This document shows positions 53,650 to 64,000 of a DNA stretch of 64,000 nt, one piece after another. The stretch lies in NCBI GenBank assembly GCA_977006965.1, contig OZ345359.1:1860001-1924000 (forward strand). Direction: 5' to 3'. The notes below the pieces were generated by a model. The model did not search any database, was not told the origin of the DNA, and saw only the letters and a program-made list of their open reading frames with translations. The first letter of the stretch is position 1; every line of letters starts with the position of its first letter. The stretch is from Phymatolithon calcareum (Eukaryota; Rhodophyta; Florideophyceae; Hapalidiales). Both the position numbers and the translations under genes were made by a program.

Positions 53650-54150
53650 ATGGGAATGTTGAAGCAAACCCGCACAAAGACAGCACGCTCTTTGCGCCTC
53701 CTCGCGCTCACGACGGTACTCGACGATCTCGCCGACCGTTCGGTTGCCGCCTCCCCGTCCCCGTTCTCAGTCAACCCGCCATCGACCGTCACACTTGACG
53801 CGCTATTACAGGCACTTTCCCAACGTGCCGGCGTGTCCGACTCGGCATGTGTATGCGCCCTGGTCTATCTCGGTCGCGTCGATGCAGGCGTGTGCCCCGG
53901 TCTCACTCTCACGCATGAAAACGTGCACGCATTACTCATCGCCGCGCTTGCCATTTCGGCGGCGTACGTCGACCGCCGCCATCCTGCAGAGCTGGTGCGC
54001 TCCATTGCGCACGCTGTCAAGCTTTCCGAGGATGTTGTCACTCATCTGCGCGATTCGCTGGTGCAGAGTCTGGACTTTCAGACATATATTTCCATTGCGA
54101 CTTTCAGGGAGTACGATAATATTCTTGACGATATTATTGACGTGTCATGA
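53650..54150 (+). CDS. Short divergent Pho80-like cyclin, paralogue A
   Basis: The protein is 166 residues from the first ATG at 53650; the frame is open upstream to 53488 only from a TTG. The cyclin-box pattern of Pho80-like proteins runs over residues ~45-160: LLQALSQRAGVSDSACVCAL, YLGRVDAG, LTHENVHALLIAALAISAAY and SLDFQTYISIATFREYDNIL. The usual AAKWxDD core is changed to SAAYVDR, and the conserved yAkvGG helix is replaced. It is clearly homologous to the convergent gene at 57577-58065. It may be a cyclin with altered kinase contact. No intron. Confidence 0.78.
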   Translation: MGMLKQTRTKTARSLRLLALTTVLDDLADRSVAASPSPFSVNPPSTVTLDALLQALSQRAGVSDSACVCALVYLGRVDAGVCPGLTLTHENVHALLIAALAISAAYVDRRHPAELVRSIAHAVKLSEDVVTHLRDSLVQSLDFQTYISIATFREYDNILDDIIDVS

Positions 54151-57100
54151 GGTGACACCCGGCAGACTATTATGTCAAACAAGGAGATAGATCTGTAGCG
54201 GGCGCGCTGCTCGCGCACGCACTCTTGACGGGACGCACGGAGACGTCTCAATAGCGACGTGAATGTGCGACGATTGACGAGTTTCCTCATCGCGGCAACG
54301 GAAGTCACAATTATTGTGGGGCGTCGGTGAGGCAGTTTGCTTTGCTTCATTGTGGACCGAGGGAGGCGATCAAGCGAAACGAAAAGGCTCATCGTTATTG
54401 GAGGGGAATGCATCGGGCGGAATGGCAGTTTTACGAACTAGAAGTGAGACACTAGTCTTTGAAACGAAAGAAAGACGTAAAACGATCAGGGTTCTTTTCA
54501 CATCTTGCCATATAAGCCGTGTTGTGCAAATCAACATAAATAATAAATGGGATTACCCTCCTGCCTGCGAACCTAGACGGACTTGCGCGCTCGTTCGTGT
54601 GCAATATCCTGTACATTCCAAGTAAAATGGAATGAAACGTCCTTTCCTTCACCGTCGCCGTACTATTTTTCCAATGTGATTTTCTAAACATGTGCAGGAC
54701 ATCACGACCTAAATAACGATGATCGTATCGTGTAGCGTAATGCGGACACTGCAAATTTGCAACCAATCGAACATATCCACATCTTCGGTTTGGTTCGCGT
54801 ATACCGCTCGTATTCCGTCTCGAAGATATCTATCTCGCATCGAATTACTCATCGGCTTTTCCTCCACTGCTTGGCGCACAGGTTGCTTTCAGTAGCTCCC
54901 TTCGAGCTCTGCGCAAACGGTAAGGGCATCGATGCGAAGGCACAGGACTCTACCGGGCGCGCCACATGCACGTCCCCGGGTATGCACTTACGCATCGTGC
55001 TGCAGCGAAGGGGCTCATGCCAAAGACACCAAGGCAGAGAGAGAACGACGGGAAGGATTTTAAAAACTACTCATGAGGGGGCCAGATGCTCACTCGCTCG
55101 CTCAACGAAGGGATCATTATGCCAAGGCTACCTGAGCTCTGTTGCGTGGTGAGCCGAGTCGAGAAGTATCCAGCTAACACTCGCGCATCTGGGCAAATTA
55201 CACAAGCAAGCAAACTGTTCGAATTGCCCATGCAAGATGCCACCAACGAGGGCAGTCCTTTTCTCCCTCTCTTTTCCACTATTTTTCGCTTATGCTGAAG
55301 AGGGCAGCACAGCACAGTACCTTCCAAGTACAATAGCCCTATAAGTGACTGGTTGTTATTGCAATTACACTCTGCATCGTGTATATGTGTGGGGTTTGGG
55401 ATGAAACTGAAACGAGGCTGTTCGTTCAGCTCACGCAGCCTCCCTGACTCCCTGCCTGCGTCACGTTGGGATATATGCGACAAAGTCCAAAATGGTCATG
55501 GCAATATACGCACATTTTCAGCGGTAATTACACCGAGCGCCCATTACGGCTGAGATTTTTCACATCCTGATACGCGTTGCGTTGCTAACAGACGGTACTG
55601 GACGTCCGGAAGCGCGCACGCATTGTTGGCCCATTTGTTCGTCACGCTCCAGTAGCTGGCATTTCGCAACTTCATGATGACCATTACTGTGCACAGTGGA
55701 ATGTAATTGATACCTTGTGTTACGTATACGTATTGCGCGGACATATGGGAGTGCGGAAGAGGAATAGATAGGGCGTCCCACGCGCATTCGCGGCGAGGCG
55801 ACGAGGGTCTCCGGACGATAGCGCTGCCGCTTTGCTGGATGGAATTCAGGAGGATGGGGGAGAAATTTAAGTTTCGACATGTCAGAGTCGACACCGCGCC
55901 CATCTTAATTGAGATGGGTGCAGTGTCGAAACTGAGGTGGGACGCATGCAGCTCGTCCCGCCATTCAGAACGCTTGTGCAGATGCAGCTGTACAGCGCGC
56001 GGTCAAGGAGATGAAGTCTTCCACCTCGTCCATGATGCACAGTTTTACTCTTACAGGTACTGTACGCATCGAATCCGTGCCACGTCACACTGGGTTTCTT
56101 ACGACGGCTGCTCTAGGGGGATTTTGCTCGCCCTCGCTACTGAAGAGTTGGGCTTCACTGAAGTTGAGTTTGGGTTTGTGTCGTGTTCTTATTTTCTCGC
56201 ACACTTTGCATACATTGCGGTTCTTGAACTTTGCCTTACAGTATCCTTGGGGTGGCGCAGTAACTTCCAACCGAATGATGCCCTATGTACACGTAGCAAC
56301 CTTTGTGAGCATCCATCTCGCCTACATGGCTGTGACAGTTTGTAGTGCCACTGAACGAAGAGGGGGCCAAACGAACATGATGTTCCGAAGCACTGCACTG
56401 TACACGGTGAAGATAAATCAACGAAATGAACAGAGGGGTGTACATATGCTTGCAGGCATGCAAAACGAGATGCTTTTTTCTCTGCAGGAATGAATAAGGG
56501 CGTGCGTTCAGACGAATGAAGATGAGGGAGTGAAACCTCAGAGACAAAGACGACTCAAGCGAGGTTGGCAGTTTCTCGGGCACCCGAATTGTGTGACAGC
56601 TGAGTCCAACATTGGTCGAACCGAATGGTGGAAGTTACTAGAGTACCTTGAGCGCATATGTCGTTGATGATGTTGCTGCTGCGGCGCTAACACAACGTAG
56701 CAGGCCCGTGACGTAAGACTGGAGTGCAGGTTGTTCATGTCTCACTGTGGCTACACAAGTTTTCTTTCCTTCGTGTCTGCAGAACATGCAGAACATGGTT
56801 ATTTGTACATCGGCTGATGAGACGCAACGCACGCACCAAGTGTGTGCAACTTCCTTGCGATTTTCTTCTTCATTACAGCGTGCGAAATGAAATACAGATA
56901 CTGTACAAAACGTACAAAATGAGGTTGCATGTGGACCAAATATAGAAGTGCCTTTAAATAGAATTACTGCTGACCTGTGGATGCCGTGGCAGGTACAGTA
57001 GACGAATGCCATGGGGTGCATAAACACATTGTGTGTGTGTTTCGTTTCCTTCTATGATGTTCCTCGGGAGCAAAGAGGATTTCCCTTCTCTTCGTTTCCG

Positions 57101-57576
57101 CCTCCGTCTCTCATATAAAGCACGGATGGCAGCGTTGAACAGAATATGTGTTCCTAATGAATGAACATTCTTGTGAGACTGCTCGTCAAAAGCACTTCTC
57201 AGTGTCCGCAAACAATTGGCATCGTCTGTGGCAAACAAACAAAAACTTACATCTATTATTTCCGATGTCGAAACAATACTGTGAAAAACATGTGATGAAA
57301 TTCGACAAGAAAACGGAGGGTGTCATGGGTAGATATTTATAAATAAGTAGTCCTCCCTCACTAATAAATATTGTACGCAACCCATCGCACGGTAGCCTTC
57401 CAGACGACCTCATACGTCCCAAAATGCCATCCCATCCTATCAGCAATCCCTACTAAAGCTTCCAGCAAGGCGCACACTCACGAAACCAAGCGCACGGGAC
57501 AAATCTCCCAAACTGATAGATCCGGACTAGAAGCAGCCGCCACAAAGAAAAATAAACCGGTCCTGAAACCGAACCC
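54151..57576. other. Spacer between the convergent cyclin paralogues
   Basis: 3.4 kb with many short frames on both strands that shadow each other and no recognisable protein. One imperfect hairpin lies at 55888-55929. Confidence 0.45.
55888..55929. repeat. Imperfect hairpin
   Basis: TCGACACCGCGCCCATCT pairs with AGATGGGTGCAGTGTCGA at 16 of 18 positions around a TAATTG loop. Confidence 0.8.
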
Positions 57577-58065
57577 TCATCTTACATCGCCAACAATATC
57601 GTCAAGAATATCATGATATTCCCTGAAAGTAGCGACCGAAATATACGTCTGATACCTCAGCGTCTGCACCAGCGCGTCGCGCAGCAACGCCACATCTTCC
57701 GGGGCGATCTTCGCCACAGTCGCGATACATCTTACAAGTTCCACCGGTTCCCGACGGTCGACATACGCAGCGGCTACAGCTACCGCCGCCAGCAGAAGCG
57801 CGTGCAGGTTCTCGTGCGTGAGGACGAGACCGGGGCAGATGCCAGCGTCAATGCGGCCGAGATACACGAGCGAGCACACGAATGCCGAGTCGGACACCGC
57901 CGCGCACGTTGACAGCGCTTGCAGCAACTCGTCAAGCGCGATCGAAGTCGGCAGCGTCACAGCCGGGAATAGCGGTGCGCCCGACGAGGGCGACGCCAGA
58001 TCGTCCAGCACGGTGCTCAGCGCGAGCAGACGGTGCGCTTGCACGCGTGTCGGCAGAGGTCCCAT
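57577..58065 (-). CDS. Short divergent Pho80-like cyclin, paralogue B
   Basis: The protein is 162 residues from the first ATG at 58065; a GTG lies 30 bases further upstream in frame. It aligns along its whole length with paralogue A: LLALSTVLDDL, LDELLQALSTCAAVSDSAF, YLGRIDAGICPGLVLTHENL, AAYVDRREPVELVRCIA and TYISVATFREYHDILDDIV. It has the same changed cyclin-box core (AAAYVDR). The two genes lie tail to tail, 3.4 kb apart. No intron. Confidence 0.78.
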   Translation of the reverse strand: MGPLPTRVQAHRLLALSTVLDDLASPSSGAPLFPAVTLPTSIALDELLQALSTCAAVSDSAFVCSLVYLGRIDAGICPGLVLTHENLHALLLAAVAVAAAYVDRREPVELVRCIATVAKIAPEDVALLRDALVQTLRYQTYISVATFREYHDILDDIVGDVR

Positions 58066-58142
58066 TGCGCGCGACGTCGTTCCTGCAGGGGCCACTTCGT
58101 TCTGCCTTCCCTCCGCCCCTACAGTGAGGTGGACCGGGCAGA

Positions 58143-58148
58143 TTTATA
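58143..58148 (-). promoter_or_regulatory. TATA box of cyclin gene B
   Basis: Minus-strand TATAAA (GCATATAAATCTG), about 80 bases before the ATG at 58065, in a position comparable to that of paralogue A. Confidence 0.6.
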
Positions 58149-61135
58149 TGCACGCGCAGACGAGACGCGAAACGCAAAGTGCAGCGGGAAGTCGACAGAA
58201 CGATGCGCCGTGCTGGAGAAGTCTGCTCGACGGTAGGTCTTTGACCAGCCGTTCGACGTCGAAGAGGAACGTGGTACGTACTGAGCGCTGCGGGACACTT
58301 TGCTTGCACTTCCTGCTCTACATACGTTTGCGATATATGACGACGCATACAGCGGACTGAGTTCAGGTTGACGATTGTGGCATGGCATTGTGCAGTAGAT
58401 CGCACTCACTATGATATAGGGCGGACTCTGTCACTGTGCTGCATTAGTTTGAAAGATTAACGGGATGCACTCGTGCACACAGGATGGACGCAGGGCGATG
58501 CATCGTGGAGCTGGTCGGTGGTGCCAGCAAGACGAGAAGGTGTTGAAAATTTTGAATTTTTTGAACAACTGCATTTTGATTGGTGCTAATTTATTTGCTC
58601 AATGTTTGGGTTAGTTTGGAATATTCGATTGTTCAAATTTGTGGGGACTGGATGCCTATCATGAGTATCATACACTAGATTGCAGAACGTCGATGCATGG
58701 AAAAGGGTTCGGAGTTTAGGGCAGCTTTTTTAAAGTTGAGTCGCCCTACAGTACAGGGAAATGCCCTCAAAGTCGTACTGTGTTATTAGAAAATACTATA
58801 CAGAATAGCATTGACATTCAGCGAGCTACGCAACGTGGGCAAGTAGACAGCATACCAGGATTCTGTTGTCGGTTTTAAACTCCCTCAAACTTCTATTAGA
58901 GGCAACAAAATACTGCAGTACTGAAGTTCAATGGACTTGACTACATGAGCAAGCAGACTGCACCAGGATGCCAAACGGCTAGAGATGCGTTTCGCTTAAC
59001 CTTCCGTAGTGCACTGTACCCTGCTTCTCACTGCTGTAATCCCCGGGACTGTCACGGTCGGCGACACGGTTCATACCTTCCGCCGTCGAGCGAGTGGATG
59101 TTTGTTTCGCAAATGTTTCAGAATGCATCATGCATGATGCACCATGGACTCTGAATTTAAGCGAAACGTATCGGCACTGCACAATTGCATTCAGATAGCA
59201 CAGCCAATGGAAGCGTATGACGTTGAGAGCAAAGTACGTTGTACATTTCCTGGAAAAAGGCATGAAAAACATTCGAAAAATTAAAAAAATTCGTCGCAAA
59301 TTTCAAACCGTGCCGTCCCAGCACGATGCATCGGGCCACATCCTAACCGTCGTCGAATGCATTCCATGCGCCACAAGGATTGCACTCTGTGTGCACAGCG
59401 ATGGCGAGTCTTTGCGCCCACGGCTTCATGGACTCGCCACCTGCCGAAGTCCGGCGATATCAAGAGGATGACATCCGATGGAACTACTGTACCTGTAACT
59501 TAATATGCTCTCCGTTACCATAACTGTTTGAATTTTATCGGCCTTTATCCTCCGAGAGACTACTAACGTAGGTCTATCAGGGCCCTTGCTCATCCGGCTT
59601 TCCAAGACCGAGCTGTAATGTTTTCTGTGCAATTCGTCCATCAGATCGAAAATGAAGAGCAACCTCAAGCTTGGTCCTCCCAGCAAATGCTGTAAATTGC
59701 CGCTGGGCGAATAACGTACGGCGTACGGCGGTCTGCCACAAGGCCTGCCCGGACTCACCGCCTTTCAACGCCGACTCACGGCAATCATTGTCTCTGGAAA
59801 GCCATGAGTCGATACGAATTGACGATTCCTCAACACAAGAGCCGGAGACAAAGGCAGAGTCATATTGTGCGCAAGGAAGTGTCATTTCCGGGAATTCGCC
59901 CATGGGCACATTCCCTGAAATGACACTATCTGTAACTGTGGAGGCCTTTAAAATGCATAGTAGGCTCTATAGTAGGTACGTTACAGTACCGAATATCTCT
60001 GCGCCTGGGGAGATTATCTCTTCCTTGCTGTAGTTGTCCTCTGCTGACAGATATTGGCATTTTTCGATAGGGACTGTTGCGCTTACTCAGCGCTAGTACC
60101 ATTCAATTCTCAACTCTTGGCTTTCACGTTGTGGTTTCAAAAAATGGCAAAAGCTTCTTTTCTCAAATCAACTCAATTTGGCGAAATATTTGAGAATCTA
60201 CAGTAACTTTAGTGGATGCCAAAATGTGCGCTAGAGTTTAAGAACGGATGTTGCAGTACTGTATTGCTTGCTGTACGCTCAATTGAACAGTTAAGACAGT
60301 GGTACCAAGATCTAATCAATCAACATTCCGATGAGCACCACAGCTCAAACGAGACAGTCTACAGTGCAAAGCTGATAGTTGCAGTTGACATTCTTTAGTA
60401 CAGTACTGTACTGAAACGATTTGACTTTCTCTTTCTTTTGAGAAAATTGGGAATCAAGTGTACTTTAGATCGGGCAATACTGTAGAAAATACAGTATTGT
60501 ACTGTAGTAATTACTGTCTCTACAGTAATAATGACATGAAGAGATGAGCAATAACTTTTACAAGGGAGTAACTTTATTGAATGCAAGAAACATCGACTTG
60601 GCACTGCCGCAACGAGATTCAGCAAAGCGTTTGCTCAGTGAGCCTCTACCGTGTCTCAATATCATATTGTACAGAATCATATACAGTAGTACGGTACAGA
60701 ACCGTACTGTAATCGGTTTAGGAAGCGAAGCACGATTGACGAAGCAAGCTATCATACAGTATGATAAAGTCGCTGGCCGGCCGTATGGGTAAACCTTCTG
60801 CAATCCAAACCCGCCCTCAGTGCAAAATTTTCAAATTTATATTTCGGTCCTTGAAAAAAGCAGCTCTTTTAACCGTTTTGTCCTGGAAACGGCAACAGCA
60901 CCCTTAGTTTCGTTTCGACATACGTACCGTACTTCTGCATCCGATCGGCGCTACGAACACCATCGTATGTGCTCTGAATGACTGATGCAGCCGTGACCGA
61001 ATGGCCCATGACGTCATGACCGCCCGACTCAAAATTCAATCTTATCAGCATCTGTTGAATTCACTGCGGAGAATGCGCACGGCGGCCACTCCGCGAACCG
61101 AATGCAACCACCCCTTCGAGCACATACACTATTGA
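58149..61135. other. Gene-free region rich in TACAGTA/TACTGTA
   Basis: No supported gene in 3 kb. TACAGTA/TACTGTA is especially dense at 59.98-60.76 kb (about fourteen copies). A perfect CRE-like TGACGTCA is at 61009-61016. A hairpin is at 59878-59927. Confidence 0.45.
59878..59927. repeat. 50-bp hairpin
   Basis: AGTGTCATTTCCGGGAAT pairs with ATTCCCTGAAATGACACT (one mismatch). The loop contains GCCCATGGGC, itself a palindrome. Confidence 0.85.
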
Positions 61136-61675
61136 CAGGGGAATGTAAGAAGGGGAGGAAAGCAAAGCGTATGACAACCGAAATTTGTACAAACACAATA
61201 GCGCTCTTTTTTTGAAACTATGGACTCGCATCAAAAAAACATATATGAAACCAGATTTACTGTCCAAAATGTACGCTTGTATTCGCCGCGGTGAATGTCA
61301 GGGGGGCTAATAATCGCGCATCCATTTTGTGGTCAAAAATAATGACCAAACAGAAAGATTAGAAATGGGCACAGCTTGTGCACGTAAGCGGGATTTTGTG
61401 CCAATAGTTTCGAAGAGCTCGGCTGACGCCAACGCACAAACCGCATTGGTTAAGGCATAGATACTGTCAGGTGCATAGCGCTCTATAAACAGTGAGCGCT
61501 TATTGGTTGAAGTTCTCGAATACGCAGTGGCAGGTGTATACGAGTACATTAAATTCACTAATTATGCTGATACGTGAATTCCCTCATAATTTTGTCTGCA
61601 GAAACGACTACGGATTTTTATTTATTTTTTTGATGCATTAAAATTCTGCTTTCCTCCCCTTCTTACATTCCCCTG
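61136..61675. mobile_element. hAT-like miniature element, young copy
   Basis: A 540-bp element has 29-bp perfect terminal inverted repeats starting CAGGGGAATGTAAG (61136-61164 and 61647-61675). It is flanked by the exact 7-bp direct repeat CTATTGA (61129-61135 and 61676-61682); an eighth base (C) also agrees if one terminal base is counted in the flank. CAGGG ends and a 7-8 bp target duplication are typical of hAT. The interior has no transposase; an 83-codon minus-strand frame (61307-61558) is unlikely to be a gene. Perfect ends and duplication suggest recent insertion. Confidence 0.88.
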
Positions 61676-64000
61676 CTATTGACGATCGATACATACAGCT
61701 CGAGCAGATAGCTGTATGTAGCACTTTTTTCTGAACCGATGTAGTCGTTTAAGGACATCTCGCTCTAGCTAGCCCACAGCTTCTACGTACCGGATCAACC
61801 GACCGCACATCAGACTGCTTTCTGTTGCACAACACAAAGGTTCTGCGGCAAGAGTGGGCGCAAGTCGGGGCAGCTGGTCCCTCGTAATAGGCAGGCAATA
61901 TTGACAGACGCACGCAAGTCTGAACTTGGGGTCGCTCAAAGGCAAGCGAGTTAATTTGTCTGTGACGGACACACTTTTTGTAGGACCTCACGGTGAACTC
62001 TAAGATTTTTGCACTGTCGCGCGATGCCCGGGAATTGGACAATCTTCTTAATTATTATGAAGTGGGGTAGCATTAGGATATGCGGGAAGGAAAAGCTTGC
62101 TTGGAATTGTTCTGCTCACACGCTTTTCAGTTGATCGTCAGGTAAGTCATAGGTGGTGTTGTGGGACCTTGGGAGATCCTTGCTTGGGCTGAGGTAGGAC
62201 CTAAGGTGCGAACGTGAGGACGAGATATGTGCGAAAAGTAAGGTTTTTAGAATTGTGCCCTTCACTTTCCTCTCTTCTCACACAGGAGAGAATCATCGAC
62301 TATCTCAATTTTTAAATTCTAGACGTTTGTGCGGTTTTCTATTAAAATAAAAAACCGCATAAACGTCTAGAATGCAGCATGCTACCAAAACTTGAAGTAA
62401 ATGGATAGCGTCAATTGACGCGCTAGGTAAACAGGGAGCCAGGAAGCGGAGGCGAGCAGTGCACCAAAGGTCAAACGCGAGCAGTAACAGCCCAGGACGG
62501 CACAGGGATTGTCATCGCGTTCCTCGACGAACTATTCTCACAATTCATCATACGTACAGGTGGCAACAGCAAAGGTTATCTGTTGCAGGTCTTTTCACCA
62601 CACGATGTGTTTTACGCCAGATCCAGATTGTGCTTTACATCTCCAGCTTGTTTGCAAACCGTCGTCAATACGTCTTGCCATTCTTCTTTCTTCCATGATC
62701 TCCAGCAGTGCGTCATCTATCTTCGTGCCTATCGGTTGAATGTGATTTGCCTTACATCAAGGCAACCTGTAGGTCCCTACTGTAATCGATCTGTGAAGAG
62801 ACAGCAGAATATCCTGCAAGAGATGACGATCTATTGGAAGAAGCGAGGGATAATGAGTGTCTCAAGAGGTATGCGACTTGAGAGAAGCCCTCCGAATAGC
62901 AAAAGGGGGAGCGGTGTTAAACGAGGGGCGAGCAATAGAGTCAATTGTGGTAGGACAAAGAAGAAGGAAGATAATTGCGGATGCCTACCGAATCGAATAA
63001 CTAACCAATGATCCTGTACATAAGGGGCAGGGCTACACTTCTGAGATGCCTAAGCTGACATGCAGAACATCGGTATCAGGTGCGTACTTTGTTGGTACAA
63101 CTATTGGCGCTACAAAGCCTTTTATTTTCATCCAAGATGAGTCATGGTTTTGACTATGAATGGACGCGGCTCAAGAAATCACCTATGAACGAAAGAAATA
63201 CAAATCAAGGAGGCCTTGAGTGACCAGAGTACGTCAGCGCCGAGAATTCTTAAAAAAACTCGCCCTTTTACTCCAAGTGAGGTCTTGAGAGCTTTTCAAA
63301 AGACAAATCACATATCCCATGAGGCGTAGATTTGAACCACAAAAGCGGAACCAGGACTCACAGCCCCGAAACGTTCCGTTTTTGACCAGAAAGTAAAGTT
63401 TTTGCTCGATGTGGAACTGTCTAAAACTTAATTCATTCCGGCGGTTTTAACAAAAAAAAAAGCTGTTTAAGCCATTACCTACTCGATGAAATAAAATCCG
63501 TAGCCGCAACTGTAAATGCTCTGGAGCAGCTGAAAGAATAGTAATATGTAGCTTCGCGTGGGATACACTAAATCTCGACAAAGCTTCTCAAAAGGAGAGC
63601 ATAAATGTGGCGAAGGACACGAACTACTCAAGGACGAATTCCGATGCGAGTGAGTGGTGCAAAAAGTATTTTACCTTGAATCGAAAAAACTCAATTTTAG
63701 TGGTACGAGAGGGTTAACTACTTTTCTCCTGAGTTAAAGTGCCTCACTTTTAATTAATCAAGTCTGGTCCAACGATTACAATTGTGCTAAACTAGACTTG
63801 GAACTTAGCGAGATAGTCCCGCTTTGTAACTAACTGCCGCAATCTACTGCAATCGCCGGAATTCGAGTGGATTCAAAATGTGAATTATTAGATCGGCGAG
63901 ATCATTGAAGCGGTCGTGTGGAACGATTGCTTCACTCTACTGAAGTGCAGACGTAGAGGGTTTAGCACACTATTGCTTGGCATCGCGTCAGGATACTTTT
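61676..64000. other. Gene-free right flank
   Basis: No supported gene. A broken plus-strand coding-like stretch at about 63240-63320 (LKKTRPFTPSEVLRAFQKTN) could be an old transposon fragment. A hairpin is at 62316-62373. A T/A-rich tail runs to the window end. Confidence 0.4.
62316..62373. repeat. 58-bp hairpin
   Basis: ATTCTAGACGTTTGTGCGGTT pairs with AACCGCATAAACGTCTAGAA around an AT-rich loop, with a single mismatch in each long arm. Confidence 0.85.

Noticed and set aside
55707-56345. 212-codon plus-strand frame between the cyclin paralogues
   Set aside because: It is overlapped by several similar-sized frames on both strands, contains a hairpin, and shows no domain or codon signature of a gene.
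63240-63320. LKKTRPFTPSEVLRAFQKTN stretch as a transposase gene
   Set aside because: It is too short and stopped on both sides; at best a decayed fragment that cannot be assigned.
63320-63420. Minus-strand GGTTCAAATCTACG resembling a tRNA T-arm
   Set aside because: The stem pairs over only four bases and no cloverleaf fits.
1-64000. CRISPR arrays, rRNA genes, prokaryotic operons or phage modules
   Set aside because: No regularly spaced direct repeats, no rRNA sequence and no prokaryotic gene organisation were seen; all recognised genes are eukaryotic.

Overview
The window looks like nuclear DNA of an intron-poor eukaryote. Long uninterrupted reading frames encode typically eukaryotic proteins: a tri-snRNP 27 kDa protein, a BIG/Sec7-type Arf exchange factor of 2,002 residues, a NUP50/NUP2-type nucleoporin, a C2H2 zinc-finger protein, a shugoshin-like coiled-coil protein and Pho80-like cyclins. 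Between them lies much DNA full of cut-and-paste transposon remains. This matches a florideophyte red alga such as Chondrus crispus. The lineage is an inference from gene style; no ribosomal or organellar marker is present to prove it.

Layout. 1-2.8 kb: no recognised gene. 2.8-22.2 kb: the host gene block, with SNRNP27 (+), SEC7/BIG (-), a small intron-containing gene of unknown function (-), NUP50 (+), a C2H2 protein (+), a shugoshin-like protein (-) and a Pho80-like cyclin (-). 22.2-29.1 kb: gene-free, increasingly AT-rich, with short repeats and one transposon-gene fragment. 29.1-40.3 kb: one large DNA transposon bounded by CACTGGGG / CCCCAGTG ends. It carries a 1,475-residue TNP2-like (CACTA superfamily) transposase, an intact 397-residue ORF on the opposite strand and a third gene broken by two in-frame stops. 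40.4-41.7 kb: a decayed Mutator-like element with long inverted repeats and a broken SWIM plus zinc-knuckle C-terminus. 42.0-43.6 kb: a 338-residue ORF resembling a cysteine peptidase, beside a fragment of a related gene. 44.5-46.3 kb: two related hAT-like miniature elements, one containing two perfectly paired foldbacks. 47.6-51.4 kb: inverted copies of transposon-derived sequence. 53.5-58.1 kb: two paralogous short Pho80-like cyclins pointing at each other, each with a TATA box. 61.1-61.7 kb: a third hAT-like miniature element with 29-bp perfect terminal repeats and a 7-bp target duplication.

The host genes serve unrelated housekeeping roles (splicing, Golgi traffic, nuclear transport, transcription, chromosome segregation, cyclin-dependent kinase control) and show no cluster logic apart from the cyclin pair. 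The heptamer TACAGTA/TACTGTA is strikingly enriched between genes. Start codons were placed at the first in-frame ATG; several frames stay open further upstream only from TTG or GTG.
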